DNA from: Calamus simplicifolius
Lineage: Eukaryota; Streptophyta; Magnoliopsida; Arecales; Arecaceae
Length of the DNA stretch: 64,000 nucleotides
Direction of reading: 5' to 3'
Assembly: GCA_900491605.1 (NCBI GenBank)
Contig: UESW01004826.1
Coordinates: 600,958-664,957 of the forward strand
Positions 58,301-64,000 of the stretch are shown here, one piece after another. Below the pieces are notes generated by a model. That model was not told where the DNA came from. It made no database searches and saw only the letters and a program-made list of their open reading frames with translations. Numbering within the stretch: position 1 is the first letter of the stretch; every line of letters begins with the position of its first letter. A program made the position numbers and the translations under genes.

Positions 58301-60587
58301 TTATTATTATTATTATTTTGTTTATTAGTATGATAATTTGACAAATTATTTAACTAGCGTGTTTTGAATATTATTAAAAAATAAAATATTATCAATGTAA
58401 TCTAAATCAAATTATATCATTATTAATTATGACATGCCCTATAAGTTATGGCATCTTTGCTGCTTAGTTAATTGACATAGAAGACAATGGTGTTATTGAC
58501 CAAAGAAAGTGGTTTTTTTTTTTTTAAAGCTTACATTAGTCTTCCATGTTATAGGGTTGAAAGAAAAATTATCAAGATAAAAAAAAAAGTTATTTACATT
58601 CTTCTTTTAACTAGTGCCCAACCATGCTTCTGTCTCTCCTCATTGTTCCATCTTTCTTTCAAACCAAACCAATTAAAATATAAAATCATTAAAAATATAT
58701 TTATTAAACAAATAAGGGGGACGAAGGATGCAATCTAAGTGATGAGGTTATGGTTTGCCTTCTTAATTCTGAAGGGTGAAGTGTTAAAATTCTAATACAG
58801 TGTGAGCATACTTGGTTCACTTGGTATGGGGGGCGTACTAAGTGTCAGTATGCCTTTGGTACCTATATGGTACCATTATGGTATAGTATATGTCTGGTAC
58901 AACAACCTACCGATTGCTATGGTGTACAATAGACGAGGGTAAAAAAGAGTATTGATTTTTTTTAAAAAAAATCTAACCACTAAAGACAAAAATGATATGC
59001 AACAACTAGCCTAGATTTTCACATCTCAAGTAAGCATACCAAATTATATAATTTAACATTAAACAAGTGCAATCATTTGAATTTTGCAACATGCGAATGC
59101 TAGAAAAAGTAGGCATGCAAGAAATACAAAGAGTTTATCCTCATCCATCCAAGGAGGTTGGCTTATGAAATCTTACAGCCTTTCATCGGCTACATCCCAA
59201 AGTAACCCCAAGGCATTGGTCACTTTTTTTTTCCCACAATATGATGCAAGATAAAATATGAACCCCACTTTTCAGATCTATACATATCATCTATCTAGAG
59301 GGCAAAAAAAATTACCCATTGTCATATTATTTATATACAGTCCAAATTGGTTGTGCTCATTCTTCTTGCATTGGTATCAAGAGTCAAACCGTTCCATAAC
59401 TTCCTCTATTTGATCTAGATGCCACCCCTTCTTTTATCACCTTCTTAACTTCCACATATCATCAAATCTAGAAGCATATGAATTCCAAAGAACCAAATCA
59501 GAGAACAAGAACATACATGACATACAAACACATGCTATGTGGAAAGGATGGATGATGGAGGTAGTTATACACCAGATCATATGGGTGACTTTTTAAGGAT
59601 GGAGGGCTTATCATTGAACAAACCAAGATAGGTCGCTGTAGGGAAAGATATGGGTGCAGAAATAGGAAGGTGGGCAAAATATATGAATGTAGGTAGCTTT
59701 TGGGTCCCTAAAGTGTTCTTGTTGGAGTGTACAAATAAAAATAAATCCTTTTGAGAGCAAAAAAAAGCTTCTTCTTAACATTGTTTAGGTAGTTACGATA
59801 AGATGCTCTCTGAAAGAAAAAAGAATTAAATTAAGAAGCTGAAAATGTTGTAGATCCAAATTTATATTCCAAAGAGACTATGTTCACTCTTGGAAAGGAA
59901 ATAATCAAAATCCCTACAAAATAAGACAAAGGATCAGCGGATGGGGTGAGAAGAGGAGAGTTCCATACCTCCATGAGAGTGTTGTTGCTCTGATGAGATG
60001 GTGTGGCTGGGCCCATCGATGAATGCATAGAAGAGAGCCGGTAAGGGTCTGAAGAAGAGCAGAGAGAAGAAGAGGAGAGTGGCGTGGAGAAGGGAATCAC
60101 AAAGAGTAGAGTAGATACAGGGTAACAATTCAGTCTAGCCATTTAGGGAGATATGAGGGAATATAGTAATTGATTTGATAAACAAGGAGGTCAGTTATTG
60201 ATTCAATAAATAAGAATTAAGGAAAACTAAACAAAAAGGTTTGATCACATAATAAAAAAAAAGAATTTGCAGAAACATAACTCATGTTTAAAATCACTGA
60301 AAGTTTTATTTACAGCATGAAATAGGAGCAGAAAGTATGAATCAGGTTCTGCAGATGCAGTTTAGACATTTCAATTGGGTCGACGAAACCAAATTAATTT
60401 GTTTTTAGGCTTATTATAGAATTTTGTCATTATGTTGATTTCAGATAGCAGATACTGGAAACAAGCAGTGAAGCTTTTGAGCAAGCCTGTGGCAGTCAAT
60501 GTGGTTGAATGCTTTGCTGAGATTGAGGCATTTTTTGACCCTTCAACTGGCGAAGTCACCATTAAATCCTCATTCTCATCATCTTGA
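31388..60587 (+). CDS. PRMT7: Protein arginine methyltransferase 7 (PRMT7; PRMT1.6 type), two frameshifts
   Basis: Fourteen exons fit GT/AG borders: 31388-31761, 32424-32646, 49322-49447, 49985-50149, 50230-50348, 50428-50528, 51518-51779, 52287-52523, 52686-52759, 55881-55974, 56093-56241, 56381-56455, 57954-58050, 60445-60587. They give about 746 residues, near the plant PRMT7 length. SAM motif I VLDIGAGTG is at 121-129, split by intron 1. The double-E loop SEILDSELLGEG spans 201-212. A second methyltransferase half follows (WCDHWKQC, ... FALWIDWVMD), as in PRMT7, which monomethylates arginine on histones and RNA-binding proteins. Single-base lesions break the frame in exon 7 (about 51600-51615) and exon 11 (about 56215), so the gene is either damaged or mis-assembled. 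ATG at 31388 adds a basic N-terminal extension; ATG at 31500 is an alternative start. Intron 2 (16.7 kb) contains a whole retrotransposon. Confidence 0.93.
32647..33379 (+). other. PRMT7 intron 2, left remainder
   Basis: It is ordinary T-rich intron sequence from the GTAGGT donor up to the TGTAC target site. Together with 48367-49321 the original intron would have been about 1.7 kb. No gene was found in it. Confidence 0.7.
33385..34562 (-). repeat. 3' LTR of Tat element (left copy, 1178 bp)
   Basis: It begins TGTTGCTGCTGAAATCC and ends CCCCTCAACA on the plus strand. It matches 47244-48361 throughout; the length difference is mostly due to the copy number of the CTCGG/CCGAG minisatellite at 33984-34395. 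Position 33689-33695 (minus strand CTATAAG) is a TATA candidate. Confidence 0.95.
33984..34395. repeat. CTCGG...CCGAG minisatellite in left LTR
   Basis: About 14 units of ~27-30 bp of the type ATAGCTCGGCTGGGGCCGAG plus AGA(T/C)A(G/A)GGA. Each unit can fold as a CTCGG/CCGAG hairpin. The array also creates chance minus-strand frames rich in SLGPSRAIPISRP, which are not genes. Confidence 0.9.
34563..34582 (-). other. Polypurine tract of Tat element
   Basis: On the minus strand an AGGGAGTGGGGGGCATG tract directly precedes the 3' LTR start TGTTGAGG. Position and purine content fit a plus-strand primer. Confidence 0.75.
34594..34760 (+). promoter_or_regulatory. Candidate upstream region of antisense gene 1
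   Basis: Bases 34594-34637 match 38185-38228 at 31 of 44 positions with every difference a transition. The similarity seems to continue through a GGGA..GGAAC..TCG.TTTC stretch to the ACGT element CCACGTAG at 34745-34752. No convincing TATA box follows; TTATCT near 34812 is weak. A promoter role is inferred from the shared architecture with the two other antisense units. Confidence 0.4.
34959..37792 (+). pseudogene. Antisense accessory gene 1 of Tat element (multi-exon, coiled-coil, broken)
   Basis: Plus-strand gene between integrase and 3' LTR. It starts at MVKPSDLISEIAAEDL and contains the plant 'putative gypsy type transposon' domain (SLKAGLRLPLHPLVKEVMRF then APNSWRSIIGF). Then come a charged low-complexity region, a long coiled coil (about 36710-37470, e.g. 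KNRLNRMLGESEEKVRQLNR) and an acidic tail ending PPEEQ. Three introns are credible: 35594-35676 (GTAAGT...TTGCAG, phase 1, consistent), 36606-36686 (GTGAGT...CGTAG, phase off by one) and 37313-37377 (GTACGA...TTGCAG, phase 0, consistent). Frames break near 35275, 35290, 36130-36280, 37285 and 37475. Intact it would be about 870 residues. Function is unknown; such genes are described in Tat-lineage elements but have no established activity. Confidence 0.75.
38185..38486 (+). promoter_or_regulatory. Candidate promoter of antisense gene 2
   Basis: A perfect G-box CACGTG is at 38345-38350, TTTAAAA at 38416-38422 and an ATG at 38487. The first part is similar to 34594-34760. The G-box to TATA gap is 65 bases and the TATA to ATG gap is 64, almost the same as in unit 3. 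Confidence 0.5.
38487..38800 (+). pseudogene. Antisense accessory gene 2 of Tat element (small, broken)
   Basis: ATG at 38487 opens MASRGEGRSTETPATALVAA and stops after 30 codons at 38574-38576. A frame one step away continues immediately with NNHRWEVLASLFADREQL and a short heptad-like stretch REIELLRQDNSRLERQVASL. It ends before the T-rich stretch near 38800. The joined product would be about 100 residues with a small leucine-zipper-like helix. I recognise no family. It could also be a chance frame, but the upstream G-box and TATA-like box support a small gene. Confidence 0.4.
39655..39736 (+). promoter_or_regulatory. Candidate promoter of antisense unit 3 (G-box plus TATA)
   Basis: G-box CACGTG at 39655-39660 inside GCCACGTGGCAG, and a consensus TATAAAAT at 39729-39736, 68 bases later. 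The sequence after it is leader-like, with an ATG at 39805. Confidence 0.55.
39805..40376 (+). pseudogene. Antisense accessory unit 3 of Tat element (hypothetical, broken)
   Basis: ATG at 39805 gives a basic frame (MSVSPRLRVEKMSFPFASRL) that stops at 40009-40011. The same frame stays fairly open afterwards with interspersed stops to about 40330, and another frame is open at 40136-40378. A polyadenylation signal AATAAA lies at 40491-40496. I recognise no protein family. The minus strand also has a 176-codon open stretch here without any family signal. The promoter signals are better evidence for a transcript than the frames are for a protein. Confidence 0.3.
40491..40496 (+). terminator. Plus-strand polyadenylation signal inside Tat element
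   Basis: AATAAA followed by T-rich sequence (GTTTTATTC), about 760 bp after the TATA box of unit 3. It is in the sense direction of PRMT7, so it could also cause premature polyadenylation within PRMT7 intron 2. Confidence 0.4.
40893..41275. repeat. 30-bp tandem array, CACTCGGTTGTTGCCGAGG type
   Basis: About ten units, most exactly 30 bp, of the form CTCGGTTGTTGCCGAGG plus TTTAAGAATATCA. It lies between accessory units and integrase, the hypervariable 3' zone of Tat elements. It creates the repetitive chance frame SLGCCRGLRI. Confidence 0.92.
41313..41590. repeat. ~60-65-bp tandem array, five units
   Basis: Units share GGCTTGTAAGCT(G/A)(C/T)CCGAAT, then CCGGATG(A/G)AG(C/T)TTTGGAGAT and CACTCGGTCCGGCCGG. 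Further degenerate CTCGG/CCGAG motifs continue to about 41720. Confidence 0.9.
41829..43286 (-). pseudogene. pol: Tat element integrase (broken)
   Basis: Right to left: the region following the RNase H (MIRYLQKVRDLLSHFSEFEV), then the zinc-binding H/C motif (EVHKEICGNH ... CDPCQRH) at about 42900-42740. A core follows at about 42660-41850 with ITDNGKQFDNPKF as the second catalytic region and GHPQANGEAEVTNRTL as the third. The C-terminal domain ends near 41829. Frames break near 42680 and 42540 and overlap further down. It would insert element DNA into the genome if intact. Confidence 0.88.
43300..43560 (-). pseudogene. Second RNase H domain of Tat element (archaeal-type)
   Basis: On the minus strand a separate RNase H start HVDGSSNANGSGAGLIL is at about 43535-43483, followed by an acidic NEAEYEALLAGL-like region near 43420-43385. 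It follows the ordinary RNase H that is joined to RT, as described for Tat elements. The surrounding frames are broken. Confidence 0.7.
43640..45010 (-). pseudogene. pol: Tat element reverse transcriptase and first RNase H (broken)
   Basis: Right to left: an N-terminal RT region, then WRICIDFTDLNKACPKD near 44690, FMDAYSGYNQIRMAPEDEEK near 44585, VMPFGLKNAGATYQRL near 44480 and the catalytic YVDDMLVKS near 44395. Next comes RNase H with LAVSEGVIGSVLVRE near 43950 and YVSKLLRDAETRY near 43870. Frames break several times, for example near 44600, 44290-43960 and 43680. Confidence 0.9.
45227..45667 (-). pseudogene. pro: Tat element aspartic protease region
   Basis: The minus-strand frame contains VDRILIDSGSSVNVLYLDVF, the catalytic D-S-G of a retroviral-type protease, at about 45505-45445, and a later ITPEGVVTLTVRA near 45360. 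The following linker to RT (about 45225-44880) is in shifted frames. Confidence 0.85.
45664..47158 (-). pseudogene. gag: Tat element gag (broken)
   Basis: Right to left, a possible start MANRRNAISEVRDQV is at 47158; the region 46930-46200 is the capsid-like part in several frames. The clean segment 46200-45664 includes YPPNLSDMMALADKYARVEE and the nucleocapsid-like motif KYCRYHRDHGHDTECWQLKN near 45860-45800, usual for Tat gag. At least three frameshifts separate the pieces. Confidence 0.82.
47226..47243 (-). other. Primer binding site of Tat element
   Basis: Directly inside the 5' LTR the minus strand reads AATTGGCGCTAGAGGAAG. Sites starting TTGGCGC are common in Tat/Athila elements. I did not identify the tRNA. 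Confidence 0.7.
47244..48361 (-). repeat. 5' LTR of Tat element (right copy, 1118 bp)
   Basis: It begins TGTTGCTACTGAAATCC and ends CCCTCAACA on the plus strand. It carries the same domains as the left copy, including a TATA candidate at about 47544-47550 and a shorter minisatellite. Confidence 0.95.
47849..48195. repeat. CTCGG...CCGAG minisatellite in right LTR
   Basis: About 12 units, homologous to 33984-34395 but with a different number and order of variants, so the array has changed since insertion. Confidence 0.9.
48367..49321 (+). other. PRMT7 intron 2, right remainder
   Basis: Ordinary AT-rich intron sequence from the TGTAC target site to the acceptor TTTTGCAG at 49321. No gene was seen. 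Confidence 0.7.
54018..54270. repeat. Tandem repeat, three ~90-98-bp copies
   Basis: Copies start at 54018, 54116 and 54204 with AGCTTCTTGATTGCCA(T/C)ATG. They run through a T-rich middle and TCTCTCA(G/A)TTGGCCAAA to an AGCTGAGAG end; the third copy is partial. Confidence 0.88.
54640..54880. mobile_element. MITE-like inverted-repeat element
   Basis: The left arm (about 54650-54725) and right arm (about 54780-54870) are imperfect inverted copies. Both contain, in opposite orientation, a stretch like TTTCCACCCTT, an AATCCGATCGTC-like word, ACATTTAAATGTA/TTAAATGTAAC and a GTA(A/G)A terminus. The core between the arms is short and AT-rich, and the flanks are ATTATAATATT-type sequence. No coding capacity. 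Family (Tourist, Stowaway or other) not assigned. Confidence 0.55.
58301..58317. repeat. (ATT)n microsatellite in PRMT7 intron 13
   Basis: A short ATT trinucleotide run in an AT-rich intron. Confidence 0.7.
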
Positions 60588-61049
60588 TTGGATTCACGGC
60601 AGACAATGTCTGTAAGCCTTTTGTACACTAATTTATTTATTATTAAGTTTATTGTTCATTTTTTCTCCCAAAATACTCTCTCTTCTGCATACAAAATAGG
60701 CATGGCCTGATAATGCCGATGCATGTTCGAAGGTAAAATGGATATTGTAAATGACATGATGAGGAGGCCAGGCCTCAGATTGATTCAGAAATTTAAAAGG
60801 GGTTGGTTGGTTCAGTGTGCTTTTAAATCAGAATCAGGAAGAGATAACATTGCCTGAGCTGCGTTTACATAGCCCATTGGAGCTCAGAACACGCACAAAT
60901 TGGTCCGAAGGACAGACTTTCTCATTCCTTATCTTCAGCCAAAACTGCAGAAAGAATCCAATGCCTCAAGGTGAAGATTTCTATTGGTAAAAGACTTTCT
61001 GGGATGAAAGATATGTTCAAATTTCTCTCCAAATAAATTTTATTCAAAA
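60588..61049 (+). other. PRMT7 3' flank
   Basis: It should include the PRMT7 3' UTR. No coding frame of note; a poly-A stretch follows near 61050-61110. Confidence 0.4.
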
Positions 61050-62440
61050 CTAAAAAAAAGTATTAATATAAAATATAAAATCTATAATACACCAACAAAA
61101 AAAAAAAAAAAATCAACTGGCAGACCAGCCAGGAAACCACAAGATGCATGAAGAAGGGAGGAGCACAACATAGCAAACAAAGAAGGGTAGCAAGCCACTG
61201 AAGTTTCTTGGTGCTGTTCACAGTAAACATCGCGGCAAATGCACACCACAGCAATAGCGTTTCGAACAAGGTGCAGTGGCGCCCGAAGGTGGTGTTCTTC
61301 ATGGATTTTTGTCTTACTGATTCGAGTTCCTTTGATACTTCTTGGCATTATCATTCTTTCCAATAGGATTATAATTTAGAAAACAGAACCAAGAAGTTAC
61401 CCATTCGGAAGTCCACGGTCTACTACCATGCGTATTATAATTGAAGAATTGGTGGAGAGCAGGCCAGCTGCCATGCAAGAAGGCCTTCACGGTCCACTCT
61501 TTCATCATCCAACATAGCTTCTAGTATTTGAAGATTGCAACGCCGTGCAGCCAAATGCAGGGGCGTATTGCATTTGGGTTGAGTAAAAGTGGGGCATAGG
61601 TGTCGCATTTGGGCCACATTGCCTAGTTTTTGCAGTGTAATGAAAGGCAGAGCCGGCTTTATTTTTGTTGTATGCTACAGAGGGATCAAACCTTGTATAC
61701 AAGCACACCATGAACGAGCTATTTTCCTGTACTGCGTGAATGAACGGGATTGTTCATTTCAACAATACCATCACCATGGCTACTCGTCGAGATTAAAACA
61801 AAACAAAATTAGGAATCATTAGTGCTAAGAGATGAAGAAAAAATAGATGTTTGACAATAGGCAACTAATATAGGAAAAGCAAGAAAATAGAGGAGAAATT
61901 ACTGCTATTGATCATTAATCTCAACTGCTCGGAGTCGGCCCTCGCAACAGCTCCAATTAATGCCAGGTTGCTATGGCCGTGCCGCAAGACCTGGTGCCGA
62001 GCAGTGTTTCCCTTGGTGTCAACTGCCATCATCATCTCTTTTAGAGTGTTGCCCATCTCTAAGTCGCTGCCAGGACGAGACACCTGGGGTGCAACCCGAA
62101 TAATTAAAAAAGGTGGCCATAGAGTGATGACCAGCCGCAGCAGTGATATTACATAGAGTATCTTCAATTGAGTTGTTTCCAAGAGAAGGGAGAGGTCTTT
62201 TGCAAATTGCTCATGCCCAAATGTTACTGCAATATGAAGAAGGGCTGTGTGTTATTTAGAGGAGTTTTTTTGCCAAGAAGGAGATGGGGCTTTCCTCGAC
62301 CAGTTGATTATGGTCAGCCACATCGCCTGACTCCGCGGCTTTGAGCAATCTAGGATCTGATGCGGCGTGCTGAGATCTATTGTGGGCCTCCAAATGGGAT
62401 GAAAAAGTTGTCTTCCTCCTCTAGAAACCTGCAAGAAGTT
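61050..62440 (-). pseudogene. Ankyrin-repeat protein (ACD6/ITN1-like), broken remnant
   Basis: Right to left the minus strand shows an N-terminal ankyrin start (LLKAAESGDVADHNQL in one frame near 62345). Next are pieces like IAVTFGHEQFAKDL near 62210, then MMMAVDTKGNTARHQVLRHG near 62045, YNKNKAGSAFHYTAKT near 61670 and CNTPLHLAARRCNLQILEAM near 61570. A hydrophobic region (LWCAFAAMFTVNSTKKLQWL) near 61250 resembles the membrane part of PGG-domain proteins. The pieces lie in different frames with stops between them and no usable start codon. Intact relatives are plasma-membrane ankyrin proteins in defence and stress signalling. The gene's 5' end abuts the second Tat-like element, which may have cut it off. 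Confidence 0.75.
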
Positions 62441-62974
62441 CCCGGGCCAGTACTCCCGGCGAGGACCCTCCGACGCTCAAGTTAGTGAACTTGTTGAATA
62501 GGAGTGCAGTGTCTATCTTTTTTTTTTTTTTGAGAGAGATCCCCTTTTTTAGTTGAGCTCGGGGTTCTTTTATACCTGTCTTGGAGGTTCCTTTCTTTTC
62601 ATTCTGTTTTGAACCGTCGAATTTTCCTTGTTAGGATAAACTCCTTCGAACGGCAAGTGGGTAAGTCATTGCTGGATGGGGGCCGCTTGTGGCGGTAACT
62701 GTTGGGCGTGCTAGTACTTGCCCGTGATTTCGGTGAGCGAGATATACGGTAACATATCTCGAATCTCGGGATATGTTACCTGAAGTGGGTCATAGTGTAT
62801 GCAGGAAAGTAAGGCACCAAGTTAGAGCCGGGGCCGAAGGCAGGGTTCGAAACCGTTGCTTGAGGCCGGAGCCAAAGGCCGGAGCCGTCACTGGAGGCCG
62901 GAGCCAAGATTCCACCATCTTTGGGATTAGCTGTCACATCATTATCTCCAGAAATTGCGCAGTAGGTTATAACA
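62409..62974 (-). repeat. Probable 3' LTR of second Tat-like element
   Basis: The borders are guesses from TG...CA ends (TGTCTTCC at left, GGTTATAACA at right) and from similarity to the first element's LTR. No second LTR is in view to test them. Confidence 0.35.
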
Positions 62975-63279
62975 CCACCCAGAGGAGATGGTCAGCCGTA
63001 TCAGATGCCCTCCCGCTTCTAAGATGAGTGAGCGCACAATCACCAGCGAAAGGGGTGTTGATATCCACTGGGCGGCTGACTTCTGCACCATTATTTCGTT
63101 CGTTCAGGCTGTTAGGATTGGGGAAGATTTCTCTCGAGTAATGAGTCGTAAAAAGGCGAGCGTCATCATTGTAGTAAGGCTTTTCGTATTTTTCGCGTCG
63201 GTAGGCCATCGAAGCGGCTTCCATTTGAAGGTAGACACATGGTCAGACCGGACGGCTGTGGGATGATTTGAAATGGGGC

Positions 63280-63287
63280 TATAAAAA
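63280..63287 (+). promoter_or_regulatory. TATA box of antisense accessory gene in second element
   Basis: GGCTATAAAAAG is a consensus TATA box on the plus strand, 146 bases before the ATG at 63433, followed by a pyrimidine-rich leader (CTTCCCATTCCCTCTTTCTC). A degenerate G-box-like ACACATGG is at 63235-63242. Confidence 0.6.
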
Positions 63288-63432
63288 GAAAAATCGTCCT
63301 TATCTTCCCATTCCCTCTTTCTCTTACATTACAGCCACCTCCCTTGAGTCTGCAAGCGTCCATCCGCCTCCCGTGTCTGTTCCTCTCCTCGTACTCCTTC
63401 GACCTTAGTTCAAGCTTTCCAGGTTAGTTTCC

Positions 63433-64000
63433 ATGGCTTCCTCGCCCTCCCGTTCTATTTCCGATTTCGGGGGTCGTTCCCCCATTCCTTCTCAACCCTC
63501 CGCTTCCTTACCAAGCCAATGGTCCACCCCATCCTCTGACCATTCCTTGCCAGAGCAGCGATCGGTCAGATGCCCCGCAGCCGGGAGTCATCCGACTGTC
63601 GGACGGACCTCCACCCGGCGCCGTCCGACAGCTACTGATCCTTCCAACGCTATCAAGGAGTCCCCCGAGTGGACTGCTTCCATTATGTCTGCTCAAGACA
63701 TAGTAAACCTTAGAGCCAAATATAGTTTTCTACCAAACCTACATCTGTCCTATCCTGCTCCTGATGACAGGGTAACTTCTTCCCGTCCTGGAAGAGTTGC
63801 CTTGTACGGAGCCTTCTTTAAGGCAGGTCTTCGATTACCCATCTACCCTTTCATCCTTAACATTCTAGACTGATATTCTTTAACACCTTCCCAACTAGTC
63901 CCTAACTCGATCCGAACTATCGTTGGCTTTCTGGTTCTTTGTTACCTGCAAGGCATAGAGGCCAGTATCTCCTTATTCCGCAGTTTTTATACCCTTCGCA
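63433..64000 (+). pseudogene. Antisense accessory gene of second Tat-like element (partial, premature stop)
   Basis: The frame opens with a Ser/Pro/Arg-rich N-terminus (MASSPSRSISDFGGRS), then SAQDIVNLRAKYSFLPNLHL and the domain shared with 34959-37792 (FFKAGLRLPIYPFILNILD). A TGA at 63871-63873 interrupts it, but the same frame continues to the window end with SQLVPNSIRTIVGFLVLC, so one nonsense change explains the break. The family is the plant 'putative gypsy type transposon' domain; function unknown. Confidence 0.75.

Larger units (their letters stand above)
62409..64000 (-). mobile_element. Second Tat-like retrotransposon, left end only
   Basis: CTGCAAGAAGT near 62428, then GGCGAGGACCCTCCGACGCT and CAAGTTAG near 62458-62485, closely parallel the LTR of the first Tat element (ACCTGCAAAACAGT; GACCCTCGACGCTCAAGTCAG). 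Repeated GGCCGGAGCC words follow near 62820-62910. A plus-strand accessory gene of the same family as in the first element starts at 63433. By analogy this is a minus-strand element whose 3' LTR is at the left. The exact left end (a TGTC at 62409 is one candidate) and the LTR/internal border (about 62974) are uncertain. Confidence 0.7.

Overview
The window is nuclear DNA of a flowering plant. Evidence: spliced genes with plant-only products (a thylakoid FtsH protease, a 16-repeat PPR protein, plant-type PRMT7), Ty3/gypsy chromovirus and Tat retrotransposons, a hAT transposon and an L1-type LINE. The GC-rich 5' end of the PPR gene against its AT-richer remainder suits a monocot, and the modest GC of the FtsH gene argues against a grass. 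A palm-like monocot is a guess; the sequence does not name a species.

Layout. 1-5407: 3' part of a decayed chromovirus (end of protease, RT, RNase H, integrase, chromodomain, 2.2 kb LTR). 6145-9233: decayed hAT element with terminal inverted repeats and an imperfect 8-bp duplication. 10441-11685: ubiquitin locus with a one-base deletion. 13100-21288: FTSH2/FTSH8-type gene, four coding exons, 687 residues, intact. 21289-26129: no coding gene seen. 26130-28355 (-): intact single-exon P-class PPR gene. 29347-30622 (-): 5'-truncated LINE with target-site duplications. 31388-60587 (+): PRMT7 in 14 coding exons over 29 kb. 61050-62440 (-): broken ankyrin-repeat gene. 62409-64000: start of a second Tat-type retrotransposon that runs off the window.

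PRMT7 intron 2 holds a complete 14,977-bp Tat-lineage element (33385-48361, minus strand) with both LTRs, a TGTAC duplication, PBS, PPT, gag, protease, RT, two RNase H domains and integrase. Between integrase and its 3' LTR are about 7 kb of plus-strand (antisense) material: a multi-exon coiled-coil accessory gene, two smaller candidate units with G-box and TATA-like signals at nearly equal spacing, and tandem arrays rich in CTCGG...CCGAG hairpins. Because the element is inverted relative to PRMT7, these antisense genes lie in the sense direction of the host gene.

Single-base lesions occur in ubiquitin (one) and PRMT7 (two), while FTSH2 and PPR are intact. The three lesions may be assembly errors rather than biology. 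Exon boundaries, alignments and repeat counts were worked out by eye; no database search was possible.
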